DNA of 64,000 nucleotides, from assembly GCA_964036045.1 (NCBI GenBank), contig OZ038380.1, forward strand, positions 68,742,186 to 68,806,185, read 5' to 3'. The notes under the pieces are model-generated. The model was not told the DNA's origin and searched no databases. It saw nothing but the letters and a program-made list of their open reading frames with translations. The position numbers and the translations under genes were made by a program. Each line of letters opens with the position of its first letter. Within the stretch, counting starts at the first letter, position 1. This stretch comes from Eutreptiella sp. 'Long Island Sound 2002'. Its lineage: Eukaryota > Euglenozoa > Euglenophyceae > Eutreptiales > Eutreptiaceae. This document shows, piece after piece, positions 43,465-53,440 of the stretch.

Positions 43465-44702
43465 ATGGCACCACGTGGCACTGGCCTGCTTGAGCAGCAT
43501 TTCACACTTAACCTTGCTACAAAAAACAGTAAAACTGGGCAGGACTACAACTGCAAATATTGTGGTTACTTGGGCAAGGGCCGGCAGGGACCTGCAAGAG
43601 CTCGTGCCCATTTGTCTGGGGAAAAGGGACATGGAGTTGCTGCCTGCCCAAATGTGCCAAAGGATGTGAAAGAGAAACTGCTGAAGGAGGCTGGGGAAAA
43701 GCTGAAGCAAAAAGAACACTAACAAAACAAAAAGCAGATTTTTCTGAGCCAACGAAATCCTGACGCCGCTGCAGAACCAGCTCCAAAGAAGCAAGCAACA
43801 CTGGACAAGTTGCAGGAAATTCTGAGGACGGCGCTTGATGTTTCCCTTGCTGAGTTCATGTACCACGCTGGTATACCATTTCATATCTCTGAAGATGTGA
43901 TGCTGCGTCGCTACATTGACAAACTGATCAAATGTTTGAAGGCTGGTCTGCCAGTTTCTCAGTTGTATCCCCCCCACAGGCACAAGGTTGCTGATCGTTT
44001 GCTGGACACCGTGTACGACAACATTTCAAAAGAGATTGGCCCTACACCTATGATTTTAGCAGCTGTTTTTTCCCAAAATTCAAAGTCATGCATTTTCAGA
44101 ACGGCGATATCAAACTGTACACAGTAATACTGTTGTTTTTGTGTTTTCTCAAAATTTTAACCAAATATATGTTTGCTGCAGATCATCACACAGGGTTGGC
44201 AACACATGGGTACTCGAATATTTGCAGGCAGTCTGTCATCAATCACAATCTGATTGGACGCCGTGGCTCAGGTTTTGTGAAGGCAGACTACCCTGGCAAA
44301 CAAGTGAAAAATGCAGACCACATCGCAGAGGGCATTCACGATGCTTTGGAGGTGGTTCGTCAGTTGCAGCTGCCCTGCCCCACCTCAACAGTGGCGGCAG
44401 ATAATGCAGCTGTGATGCAGGCTGCCCTGAACGTGTTGGAGCAGTCTGAGAATTTTGGGGCTGATCATTTCTTGACAAAGATGGGATGTACCATTCATGG
44501 CTACAATCTGCTGTTCAAGGATCTTTGTGCATTCCGCACTGTTAAAGACGTCATCACCAAGTGCCGGACGGTTCTCAGTTTTTTCCGAAACAGGTTGAGA
44601 GCCTCTGGGACTTCGAAGCACGAGCAGAAGAAACACAAGAAAAGAAATGCACAGCAGGATATGACGGAGCCTCCACTGCCTGGCGACACACGGTGCGCAA
44701 CG
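43465..44702 (+). pseudogene. hAT transposase, BED finger and DUF659-like, interrupted
   Basis: Exon-like frame 43465-44060: a BED-type zinc finger (CKYCGY and HLSGEKGHGVAACP, C-x2-C then H and C ligands), an in-frame TAA at 43720-43722, then a DUF659-like stretch (SLAEFMYHAGIPFHISED, YPPHRHKVADRLLDTVYDN). A probable intron or shift lies at about 44060-44165. The next frame gives ATHGYSNICRQSVIN, VAADNAAVMQAALNVLE and GCTIHGYNLLFKDL, as in hAT catalytic cores. The first catalytic position, normally Asp in DGW, reads His. The frame is then cut by the LTR after LPGDTRCATR, so the C-terminal dimerisation domain and last acidic residue are absent. Confidence 0.7.
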
Positions 44703-45412
44703 AGGAAGAAGTCCTCGATTAGTGCCCTAATTATTTTGATGAAATCCTGCAGGTTTTGATGTTGAAAACCCAAGCCAAAGCAGTAAGTAGAGCAAGAACA
44801 GGATATGGATCCAATCAATGAATAGTTTTGAAATCCAGTGTATCACAGAAGGGCTGCAGATAGACAAAGCAGGCTGAAATACAAAGATTCAATCACAAAT
44901 GAATGAAACAAATGATTTTAAGTGAAAACTGGCCTGACTCTAGCCTCCAAGTTGGCATCAAGCACTTCATGTGCGCTCTTCTGGATGAAATGGAGCTGGT
45001 CAGAAATATGGGGCAAAGGAATTAGGCCAGACACAGAATATGACTTGGCCAAGCAACTGAATTCAGAAACAGTTAAAAGGTAGAACCACAATAAGTGGTA
45101 GAAACAGTTGAGTATAGGGGTCTTCGGGTGGGGGACCACTAGGCTTAACCTCCAAGGCCTTAGGCATGAAATGCCTACTTTACGTTGGTATAGCCTCCAT
45201 GAAGGAGGATACCTCCGCTCAGTTGAGTGGTAGGGGTGAACTTCATGGGGCGCTAGGGTTATAACCCTAGTTACTTGGTGAAAGTGTACTTTTGGCTTCA
45301 AAAGAGAGATAAAAATACTTACGTAAGTCTTAGCCTCAACAAAAGGGTTGGAAGGGGGGCTTGGCCTGGATCCAGCCCTCCAAGAAAGACATGGCAGTGA
45401 CGTTTTCTTACC
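44703..45412 (-). repeat. E4 3' LTR (about 710 bp)
   Basis: Aligns in reverse with the E3 LTRs. The outer terminus reads GGTAAG at 45412 after a run of seven Gs, and the 3' end lies at about 44703 inside the hAT transposase frame. The palindrome CTAGGGTTATAACCCTAG is at 45253-45270. Confidence 0.87.
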
Positions 45413-45419
45413 CCCCCCT

Positions 45420-48240
45420 GGAGTACTAGTTGATCAAGCTAGTAGGACCAAGGAAAAAGGCTCAAAGGTCCCCAAACTTACCTCAGAAAAAGCATTAAAC
45501 CAACCAGAAACATTTCCATCATTTCACAGAAGCCTATCACACTGTACGTACCCTTGAGAAACAGTGTAATGTACTGTGAATGCTGTCCTTTCGACGGGGC
45601 ATTCCTCAAAAGTCGCCAGCGTGCGAGGAAAGCTTTCCGTAAAAATTTGGGGGTGGTGGGGTTTGAACCCAAGACTGCCCCCCTAGAGCACACATGCTTG
45701 CCCACTAGGGTACAGTCGAATGCTCTAATCCGGACGGCTATCACTGCATACACAGCGTTTGGGTAAACGTCCCGACCAAGGGCCAGGGGGAAGCAATACT
45801 CCCAATGGAGGACACAAGTCTCCAGGATCTGAAAAAAATAGAAAATGGAACCAACAGGGAGTGAATCTTGTGGTTTAGCGAAAGGTGTAGCGGTTTAAGA
45901 AGTCAAATCGCTAAAAATTGACAAAACGACGCTAGAAACTGTCACTTTTAGACTAAAACTTAAAGTCGCAGCCAAGCGCAACAGAAGCGGACTCCAGTAA
46001 AAGAGTTGCGCAAGCGTCAGCGGCTCTGGAAGAAGAAGCAATGAGCCGTAGTTTTTAAAGTTTTAAAAGAAATTTTTGCACAGTTGCATCAAAATTTTTA
46101 TAAACTGTAGGAAAGAGTATTGAAAAGAAACCCACACCACAGAGCAGGTGGACAACCCACCACTCAGGTATGTCAGTGTTATTTCACGCGCATGCATTGC
46201 GTTTGTATGGGTTGCTTTGTTAAAACGCTAGGGTTGTCACCGCTGTGTTCTTTGGGGGTTCGGGTGCTCACCTCCTTTGCTCTGCACAGGTCAAAACCGA
46301 GACGAAAGGTATGCGCAGCAGATGGAGCACGCAGCGCGCACGTAGGGTTAGAGCATGTGCTGTGCTCGCGATGCATGTGCCTAAGTCAGGCACTCGCACG
46401 TTCTATTGCTCTCCCTGTGCCCTAATCCACCCGTGTTTTCTCTTCACAGGTTGGAAAAGAAAGTGCTTGCTCTTGTTCGTGTTGCCCTAGCGCTAAGATA
46501 GGGTTGCTTAAAACGCTTAGGCTTGTTTTGCGCTCTGCAGTGCGCCATTCTCTCTCCTCTTTCTGCAGGGAACAGAGTAAGAAGAGCGTGCATGACACAC
46601 AACGCATTAATCGCTTAGGGTTGTTTATAACTCACCGTAGGATTGTTTAAGCTCTTAGGGTAGTTTTCCGCTCGTGTTACCTTCGGCATTCACATGATGC
46701 GTGGTGAGTAAGATAGGTAAGCCCAGGAGGAGCTCACCTCTTGGTTGAGTTACGCTATGGTTTGTTGCTTTGGGTAAGATTAAGAGTAATGGAAGACCTG
46801 TGCAGACCTGTGCATGCATATTGCGCATTAAAGGGTAGGCCACGCGTGTTGCGCACGGTTAAACTCTTGTTTAGGTTACCCAGGGACTCCACCCTACGTT
46901 CTTTAAGAGAACGGGTGGAATTCCTTAAGCTTGCTTGCTTGTAACCTGGTAAGTGGACAGTGTAATATAGGGCAGCCTGAGAAGCGTATAATACGTGGAG
47001 GCTGTCTTGGTTCCTCAGCCACTTGCCAGGTCCATGCGCCTTTGCTTTACAGGTGGGCAGGTGAGGTTGATTGGTGCAGCTGCAGTTGCCTTCGGCAACT
47101 TTGAATTTTTCTGCCCAAGCTAAAACGGGCGCTGCTCACACAATCAACAAGCTGCAAAGCACGCAGGAGTGGCGAGTGCAGTCCGACCTCTTCGACATAC
47201 ACGCCGTGCACGCAAACTGAGCACTCCTTCCCTCCAAGCCCTGACAGGGAAACGCGTAGTGGTGTCCCTGTTAGGCCACAGCTGCTTAGTAGCGCTCTGT
47301 TCACTTGTCCTCTCACAGGAGGGTCAGTAGGGCCCGAGAGCACTTTGAGATGAACGCCCAGTAGTGCGTGTAGGTGTTAGGGTCAGCAGGCCTGGCAGGT
47401 GATGAGTGCAAGTGCTGAGTGCTCACCCTGCCTTCGAAGGCCGGTGCTGGCGTTAGTGAGTGTGGTGTAGTGGTGTCTCCGGCCCCGCGTGCTTTTCCAC
47501 GTGGGCCGGGGAGTGCGTTAGCTTTTTGCCGTTACCAAAATGGGCGTTTTGTATGCCCTAACACACTGGGCCACCCCTCCCCTCTATTAGGTAGGGCCTT
47601 TGCCGTCTTCCTGAGAGGATAGGCACCAGCACAGAGACTGGGCGCCATAGGAGTGGTAAGAGTACCTGATTAGGACCTTTAGTCCGACGTCAGCGAAGCC
47701 CGGTCTCCGGGAGCCACAACGGGGAGAGAAGTGAGACACATACTGACATACGTAGCACACTTAGGGGTATGGTAAACCCTGTAAGGAAGGATAGAACCCC
47801 ATGTGTCTGGACCAGTCAGGCGTCCTAACTGTGGGCACGCCTGTCCCCATGGAGGGTGAACACACCTTGCTTCATAACACCTTGCTTGTGATTTCCCCCT
47901 GGAGTAGAAAGCCACCGTTCTTCGTTGGCTTCGCAAGATCATTACATCAGGGCAGTCCCCATGCACTTGCTGGGTGGCTGCAAACCTAATAACCGGCCAT
48001 CTGGCTCACGCTGGTAACCATAGGCATGGGACTGCAGGGCACAGCCAGGGCACGAGCAGGGCTCAGCAAGCAGCGGATGTGTAGGTGTTTGGACCGACGA
48101 ACCTGATGGAGGCTGGGAGTGAGTACATTCACGGTAACTGGAGCTCTACAGGAGTTCTGAGCCTGTCCTGGCACACACTGAGTAGGTCTAGCTGTTCTGC
48201 ACAAGAGAGGTCACCGCCCCATGGCAGGTTAGGAAACAGT
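45420..48240 (-). other. E4 long noncoding 3' region
   Basis: Colinear with the E2 and E3 3' regions. It has the pol III box pair (B-like box at 45670-45658 and A-like box at 45708-45697, minus strand) and repeated TAGGGTT motifs. No frame is conserved. Confidence 0.75.
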
Positions 48241-48261
48241 CAATAGACTGACTCAGTGAGA

Positions 48262-48477
48262 TTAGTGTTTCTTTTTCCGCTGGGACAGAGTCTCAGCACG
48301 GGTTAGTAGCTGACCCTCGTTATTCTCAACGAGGTAGGAAGGAATAATGCGGTTGATACTCCCATCTGGCTGTATAAAGGCGGACATGGGTTCCCAGGTC
48401 GCCTCAGATAGCCCATAGCCATCCCATAGGGTTAGGAATTTCCAGTCCTGCTTATACTCATGGCGTGCAATACGTGC
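48262..48477 (-). pseudogene. E4 chromodomain, distal part
   Basis: IARHEYKQDWKFLTLWDGYG, LSEATWEPMSAFIQPDGSIN and the Pol terminus LLTRAETLSQRKKK are intact. The first strand of the chromodomain (YYVVAG) is missing; it would lie across the foreign unit, whose left edge is at 48478. Confidence 0.85.
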
Positions 48478-48483
48478 TCCCTT

Positions 48484-48521
48484 GTTCAATTGAACTAAAT
48501 TCCATTCTACTTGTTCAATTG
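48484..48521. repeat. TTCAATTG palindrome cluster, left end of the unit
   Basis: GTTCAATTGAAC at 48484-48495 and GTTCAATTG at 48513-48521, with GTCAATTGG at about 48534. Counterparts: 49958-50025, 51413-51453 and 52450-52480. The motif is a perfect 12-bp palindrome in its full form. Confidence 0.6.
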
Positions 48522-48534
48522 GCCATGTTGAAAG

Positions 48535-49963
48535 TCAATTGGACACACCTGGGATCTCTTCGGCGGTGTCTTGTGCATGCTTTGCCGTTTTCGACTTCTT
48601 CTCGACCACCTCATCTTCTTCATTGCGGTGACGCTTCTTCCCCTTTTTGTGGGTCTTGCGATTGGAGGGGTCGTTGGAGTGTGGGGCTTGGGGCATGATG
48701 GACTCCGGATCTTGGGGCTTGATAGACTCCGGATCGATGGGGAGTGGATGGACATCACTCAAGGGCCTCCACCACCAATTCTTCGCAAGGGGTCGCTTGT
48801 TGCGTTTTTCCCATTGGCTCACTCCCAAATTCCGGTCTTTGATGTCCTCCGCCAATTCCGCAAGAATGCGTAGTCCCCAACTTGGCTTCGACAATAGTGT
48901 TGATTCGAGATCACCAAGGTCCACCACGGTTGCCGCTTCACGAGGGTGCTCAAGGAGGATTTGCACGCTGCGCGGCGAAACCGCAAAATCTGACACCACC
49001 CAATACGGCCCCGTGGCATCCCGAAGTGCAGCGGCGGCACTCCTGTAGGTCTCCTGCGGGGAGGCCGTGTACGCTGCCAATGGGCTTGGGGCTCCATGAC
49101 CTCCATGACTTCCACGTGGTCTCTTCAAATGCGGGGCCAACGTAACACCTTGGATGCGGCCTTGGTACCGGTGTGTGCACACTTCTTGGTACGACGTTCG
49201 CGGCGCACTCGCGAATTCAAAAATCCCAGGGCTTCCTGGCCCGTGGCTGCATGCAGGCGTGTGTTTCCCGAGGATGTAGTGGTCCCAAGCGCGATATATG
49301 GCGCACCATACATCGACGCCTGGGTTTTTGTACCCGTTAAGTGTAAACATTTGTTTGAGGGAGGCTTCATTCTCTTCAATCAAGGGGCCACGTTGGCCTC
49401 CACGGTCCGTAGACGTTGACCATTTTTTGAAAAAGTCGCTGGTAGACGAGGAAAAGCGTGAGATGCAAGCCATGTGGTACATGCACAATTGCGGTGTTTG
49501 GATGCAGCCATTGGGCCCGTTGCATTGCACTTGTGAGTGGGAACGCAAAAAGTGGCTCACCCATGAGATTTGGTTCCGGCGGTGCTGGTAGTTGCGGCAC
49601 GTGCTGTTGTGCTAGTTGTGTGGGGTCCCGCACGCACTCCGTTGATTTCATTTCATGCTCTCCCTTGACTTCACCAAGGCCCATTTCAAATGCATCCTCG
49701 AGGTTGACTGCATGTTCCGGGTCGTAGGTTGCTTGCGCTCCCTCATCTTGTGGTTCCAATCCCGGTTGCGAAAATTGAGGTTGAGGGAAACCTTCATCCT
49801 GGCCCATGGGGGAAGGGTGGGAGCTTTGTGAGGTTTGACTGTGGGGTGGTGACTGAAGGGCACGGATTGCTTCTGACAAATAAAGAACGTACAACAACAA
49901 TGAGACAAAACACACACACAAATTCGCGACGAAAATGCAACGCACCGGCACCACACTGTTCAA
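48535..49963 (-). CDS. Unrecognised protein(s) of the foreign unit, Lys-rich C-terminus
   Basis: Two overlapping minus-strand frames, 49963-49376 and 49560-48535 (341 codons), in different phases. The downstream frame reads FFKKWSTSTDRGG, KQMFTLNGYKNPGVDVWCAIYRAWDHYILG and LRILAELAEDIKDRNLG, and ends with a basic stretch (KTHKKGKKRHR, EKKSKTAK) that looks like a nuclear localisation signal. The upstream frame is Pro/Gln-rich with an N-terminal hydrophobic stretch. A frame shift or intron near 49560-49440 may join them. No family recognised. It could be a DNA-binding accessory protein of the unit or a captured host exon set. Confidence 0.4.
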
Positions 49964-50025
49964 TTGACAAAATTGAAACTCGTTCGTTCAATTGAACGTT
50001 CAATTGACTATATTCAAGCTTCAAT
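49958..50025. repeat. TTCAATTG palindrome cluster, internal copy 1
   Basis: GTTCAATTGAC (49958), GTTCAATTGAAC (49986-49997), GTTCAATTGAC (49998) and TTCAATTGAAC (about 50010) lie between the two genes of the unit. Confidence 0.6.
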
Positions 50026-50360
50026 TGAACAAAGTGATAACCAAACCGCTACAGGCATCCTTGCCTACATTGGGTCATGAAATATTGGGCCTTACGCACA
50101 CGCATGAAACATCGCCATACGTACGGACACGCACGACACATGCATTGCCATACCCACATGCATGAAACATCGCAATACGCACACACATCAAAACATCCCC
50201 ACACACCTGCTGCCGTTGTGGAGACTCCGCGGACCCCAATAGTGCTTGGCCTAGCACTTGCCCAAGCACGTCCATCATGCCCTCTCAAACAGAGAACGCA
50301 ATAGCTTAAAGTGTATATCCTACACCCACTCACTCCTCCACTTCATCCTCCAATTCACTA

Positions 50361-52206
50361 TTATCTGCATCGAACCACGCATATACTGCAGCCACAATTT
50401 TTTGTTTTGTGCATTGTGCCCACCAGGGTCTCGTTGCGTGCAATAGGCGGAACAAGAAAATAGAGAAATATATATTGAACAGTTTGCTTCATTGCCAAAC
50501 TCTCTCTATGAAAACGAGCTGCTACACCAGGACGGAGTGTAGTATCAACTTGCGTGGAGCCTCCGCGGTTAGTCATGGTTAGAAAAATGCTTTTCAAAAG
50601 GTGGTCAAGGGACTCGGCACTATCTTGACAAAATATGCCAAGCCCAAACTTACCTAGTTTGGGGGGTAGTGTGGGGCACACAAACTCCAAAAAATACAAA
50701 TAGTGCGATGCACTTGTAGGAGCAATATGGGTTCGAAAGTTAGGAACCACACGTTGACAATGATGAATGGCTTCATCATTTTCTCATGTGCTATATAAGT
50801 GGCATAGGAGCCAACACATGTCCTCAACACTCTTGTTGGCACGACTGCCAACTATACCAAGCCATTGTGCAATAAGAGGCCATGCATGTAGCATGAGCCT
50901 CCATGTACACTCACCAGTTGGCTTGTGGGTCTTGCCTAAGGAACACCGTACTCTACATGTTTCCAAAATTTTGTTGATAGCAATGCCCTTACTATCACGA
51001 TAGTTCTCAACAGAATCCTCTATATATGTACAAATTAAACGACCTATGGCCATGAGGCCATGAAGGATACACTGTACAAATCGCCAACGGTCCAAAAGAA
51101 TGAGTGGTGGCCTCATACAACCACGTCGTTGCATACAAGGACCACCACCCGTTCGGTATGTGGCTTCCGCGGCATTGGTACGCCAAATGGCTTCGGTGAT
51201 GAACTTATGTTCAGCACTTTGCTAAATGGCAAATGTATATATACTAGCGATCTGCCGATATTCCGATAATCCCAACCATCGCCGCAACCACAGCTCATCA
51301 CCCCCGAACCAGACTTTGCAATGCTCCTTTTTCCCGAACCGCTCAAGTGTTGCACCGTCAATGAGAGCTTGCAACAACTAGAAAGAGAAGAAGGTGCATT
51401 GTAAGTTGTAATGTTCAATTGAACAAGTTGAAAGTTCAATTCGTCAATTGAACAATCGGATGTGAATAACCACGAAGGACGCATCGTAACACATACCTTG
51501 ATATTGGTTTCCCAAAGGTTGGCCAGGAATGTAACATCCTTGTCATCGCAATCTGGTGTGACAAGTTTCACGCCAATTGGCCCCAATTAGCAAATGTTAT
51601 GCATAATTGGGACCATTGAGTGCCCGCAACGGGGAATCCGTCCCGACGGACAATAAGGGTCAAAGGCATGGAAGTATCCCATGCACTATGTAACACCTAA
51701 TGTCGTTGTCAAAATTTGACGACCTCTAGGATACTCCATGATATCCCAATAGCTCCGTCTTGTGTAGTAAGTTTTGGAAGCTCCAGCTGCTTTTCACTAC
51801 ACAATTCCCTCCACTTATCGTTGACGGACTTCAACGAAGGTAAGCGTGGAGACCATTGCACACGGAGCTTTTGGGTAAATTTGTGACCGCAGTCACTTAT
51901 GAACTCTTGTAGGACAAGATACCTTGTACCTGGCATCCTTAAATCCACAATGAGCTCTACCGCACGTATAGGTGTGCAAAAAAGTGTACCATGGTCGGTC
52001 AGCGCTTCCTGTGTACAACGTTGAACGATATTACCACCATGGGCCGTGTCACACACCTTCTTTAGAAGGTTACGGTATCGTGGTGTTTGTATGAAGAAGT
52101 TTGCAAGCACATCAACAACGTCATCATCAAAGATGGAAGTTGCGCGTGTTGCATTTACTAGAAAATCATGGAGTCCATGAGGGTCATAGATTTTGCGAGA
52201 GGCCAT
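50361..52206 (-). pseudogene. Two-exon orphan gene of the foreign unit, decayed
   Basis: Exon 1 starts at ATG 52206 (MASRKIYDPHGLHDFLVNAT) and is open to TGA 51711-51709. The same frame then continues (WDTSMPLTLIVRRDGFPVAG) after two nearby stops. A one-base loss in a G run at about 51583 shifts it into VKLVTPDCDDKDVTFLANLW. A textbook intron follows (51496-51378: GTATGT...TTTCTAG). Exon 2 (51377-50361) is one frame with TAG at 51224-51222 and TGA at 50786-50784. It carries KVWFGGDELWLRRWLGL, ILLDRWRFVQCILHGLMAIGR, APTSASHYLYFLEF and AESLDHLLKSIFLTMTNRGG. The two exon-2 stops are each one C-to-T change from Gln or Arg. About 580 residues in all. I do not recognise the family; position in the unit suggests a transposase or replication-associated protein. 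Confidence 0.5.
51378..51496 (-). other. Spliceosomal intron of the orphan gene (119 nt)
   Basis: Donor CAAG/GTATGT at 51497/51496 and acceptor TTTCTAG/TTG at 51378/51377, with a pyrimidine tract before the acceptor. The intron holds three TTCAATTG-type motifs at 51413-51453. The coding sense on both sides (FLANLWETNIK and LLQALIDGATLERFGKK) supports it. Confidence 0.65.
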
Positions 52207-52449
52207 TATCTACACATAAAAATTGAACACGAGTAGCGCGCACCACGGTCAATAGTGCGCACAGCAATTTCGGGCAACACACAATTAACCTACATGAACA
52301 GGATTGTATTTTATCACCAAACACTGTGAAATCCTCAACCTTTCTGAGCTTTCAAGCTGTCTGTGGCTCTACATGACGTCAATTTCTGTCTTTTTGACAG
52401 AGCGCGCGAGCGCAAAATGTCGGCGCGCTCTGTGTGCAATTTTGTCAAT

Positions 52450-52480
52450 GTTCAATTTTATTCAATTCTGTTCAATTGAC
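52450..52480. repeat. TTCAATTG cluster, right end of the unit
   Basis: GTTCAATTTT (52450), TTCAATTCTG (52461) and GTTCAATTGAC (52470-52480), about 60-90 bases from the right edge, mirror the cluster at the left edge. Confidence 0.55.
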
Positions 52481-52538
52481 AGATTGAATAGGGTTGAGTT
52501 GAGTAGAACGGCTTTGACTTTAAGACGATCATCTAGGG

Positions 52539-53440
52539 AGCCATCGACTGCCATCTCATCGGCAGTCGTCTCCTCGGGTTCATCTGCCTCCTCTGGGCTG
52601 GCAGCGTTCTCTAGGTGGATACGCCCAACCTCACTGTCGCTCAGCCGCCACTTATCCCAGGACAAATCGTCAGGGGAGTGATAGTGCCTCAGCTTTGGGG
52701 GCACAAAGCTGTTCACCACCTAGATGTGGAGTGCACCTGACATGGATCCTAGATCCATCTATCCTGATGATACGATAGGGCGCAAAATAAGGATCCTGTA
52801 GACAGTTACGGGGCCAGGAAGTTAGCCGTGAATGGTGCACCAAAACAAGGTCACCAACCTTGAAACTGGCATGCCGCCGTAGGCGATTCCGTCGACTCTG
52901 CTCACGCTCACAGATATGTCTCAGGTTAGTCCCAGCCTGGTTTGCCATAGACTGCTTGTGTTGCAGCCGATCTCCAACAGGGCTCTTGAAGTCCTCAGGA
53001 AAAGGGATTTTGAAGAACCAAGCCGGTCGTCCTCCATGAAACAGCTCGTGGGGGGTGAAACCAGTAGAAGAGCTCCTCTGAGAGTTCATGGTCAGCACTG
53101 GCCAGGGCACTAGGCGTACCCAGTCCCTGGTAGGTTCCTCCTTCATCAGGATTCTCAGGTTCTGTTCCACCACACGGTTTTGTCTCTCGCAAAGAGGGTT
53201 AGACATGTGGGTATAGGGCACACCTGTGGTCATCTCAATGTTGAGGGCATTCAGCACTCGTTTGTACCATCCAGTGTCACTGCGGATGCGTACATCCTCA
53301 ATAGAGTGCACCTGCTTAGGTGCTCGGTAGGGTTCCAACCATTGTTCCACAAACATTTTCACAGTCTGCTCACCTGTGATTTTCTTATTGCAAGGGAACA
53401 AACAGGTGACGCGAGAGAGGCCACAGGTGACAGTAGGCAA
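52539..53440 (-). pseudogene. E4 integrase core, GPY/F module and acidic linker
   Basis: The frame 53440-52670 covers TCGLSRVTCLFPCNKKITGEQ, the core with an IEDV in place of SDEDV, Glu in CERQNRVVEQ, the WVRLVPWPVLTMNS motif and the GPY/F module (FAPYRIIRIDGS). After a shift near 52690, the frame 52719-52539 gives LRHYHSPDDLSW and EEADEPEETTADEMAVDG. It is then broken by the foreign unit at the start of the chromodomain. Confidence 0.83.

Larger units (their letters stand above)
42944..44702 (+). mobile_element. hAT-type DNA transposon, right half missing
   Basis: The left end CAGGGTTGG has the CAGGG start common in hAT inverted repeats. It is followed by two copies of an ATACAGTAC..TGTAATG..TATTGTATC repeat (42956-42982 and 42988-43018), typical of subterminal transposase sites. 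The eight bases before it, GGTCACAC, are the expected size of a hAT target duplication. The right end is lost where the E4 3' LTR begins at about 44703. It encodes a BED/DUF659-like transposase. Confidence 0.72.
48478..52538. mobile_element. 4.06-kb foreign unit in the E4 chromodomain: candidate undescribed DNA transposon
   Basis: CV sequence breaks off at GCAATACGTGC (48477) and resumes at AGCCATCGACTGCC (52539), with about 11 bases of the chromodomain missing. The ends are short imperfect inverted repeats: TCCCTTG at the left and TCCCTAG (minus strand) at the right, or GCTCCCT on both if flanking bases are included. GTTCAATTGAAC-type palindromes cluster at both ends and in two internal places, as transposase-binding subterminal repeats often do. 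The unit holds a decayed two-exon orphan gene (52206-50361) and a possible second gene (49963-48535), both on the minus strand. There is no LTR, no RT and no clear target duplication. A captured host segment is the alternative. Confidence 0.6.

Noticed and set aside
51684-51710. A 27-nt intron between two in-frame stops in the orphan gene
   Set aside because: GT...AG bounds exist and the length keeps frame, but 27 bases is below normal spliceosomal size. Decay by point changes is simpler.
48478-52538. Helitron
   Set aside because: No TC...CTRR ends with a 3' hairpin, no insertion between A and T, and no recognisable Rep/helicase motif.
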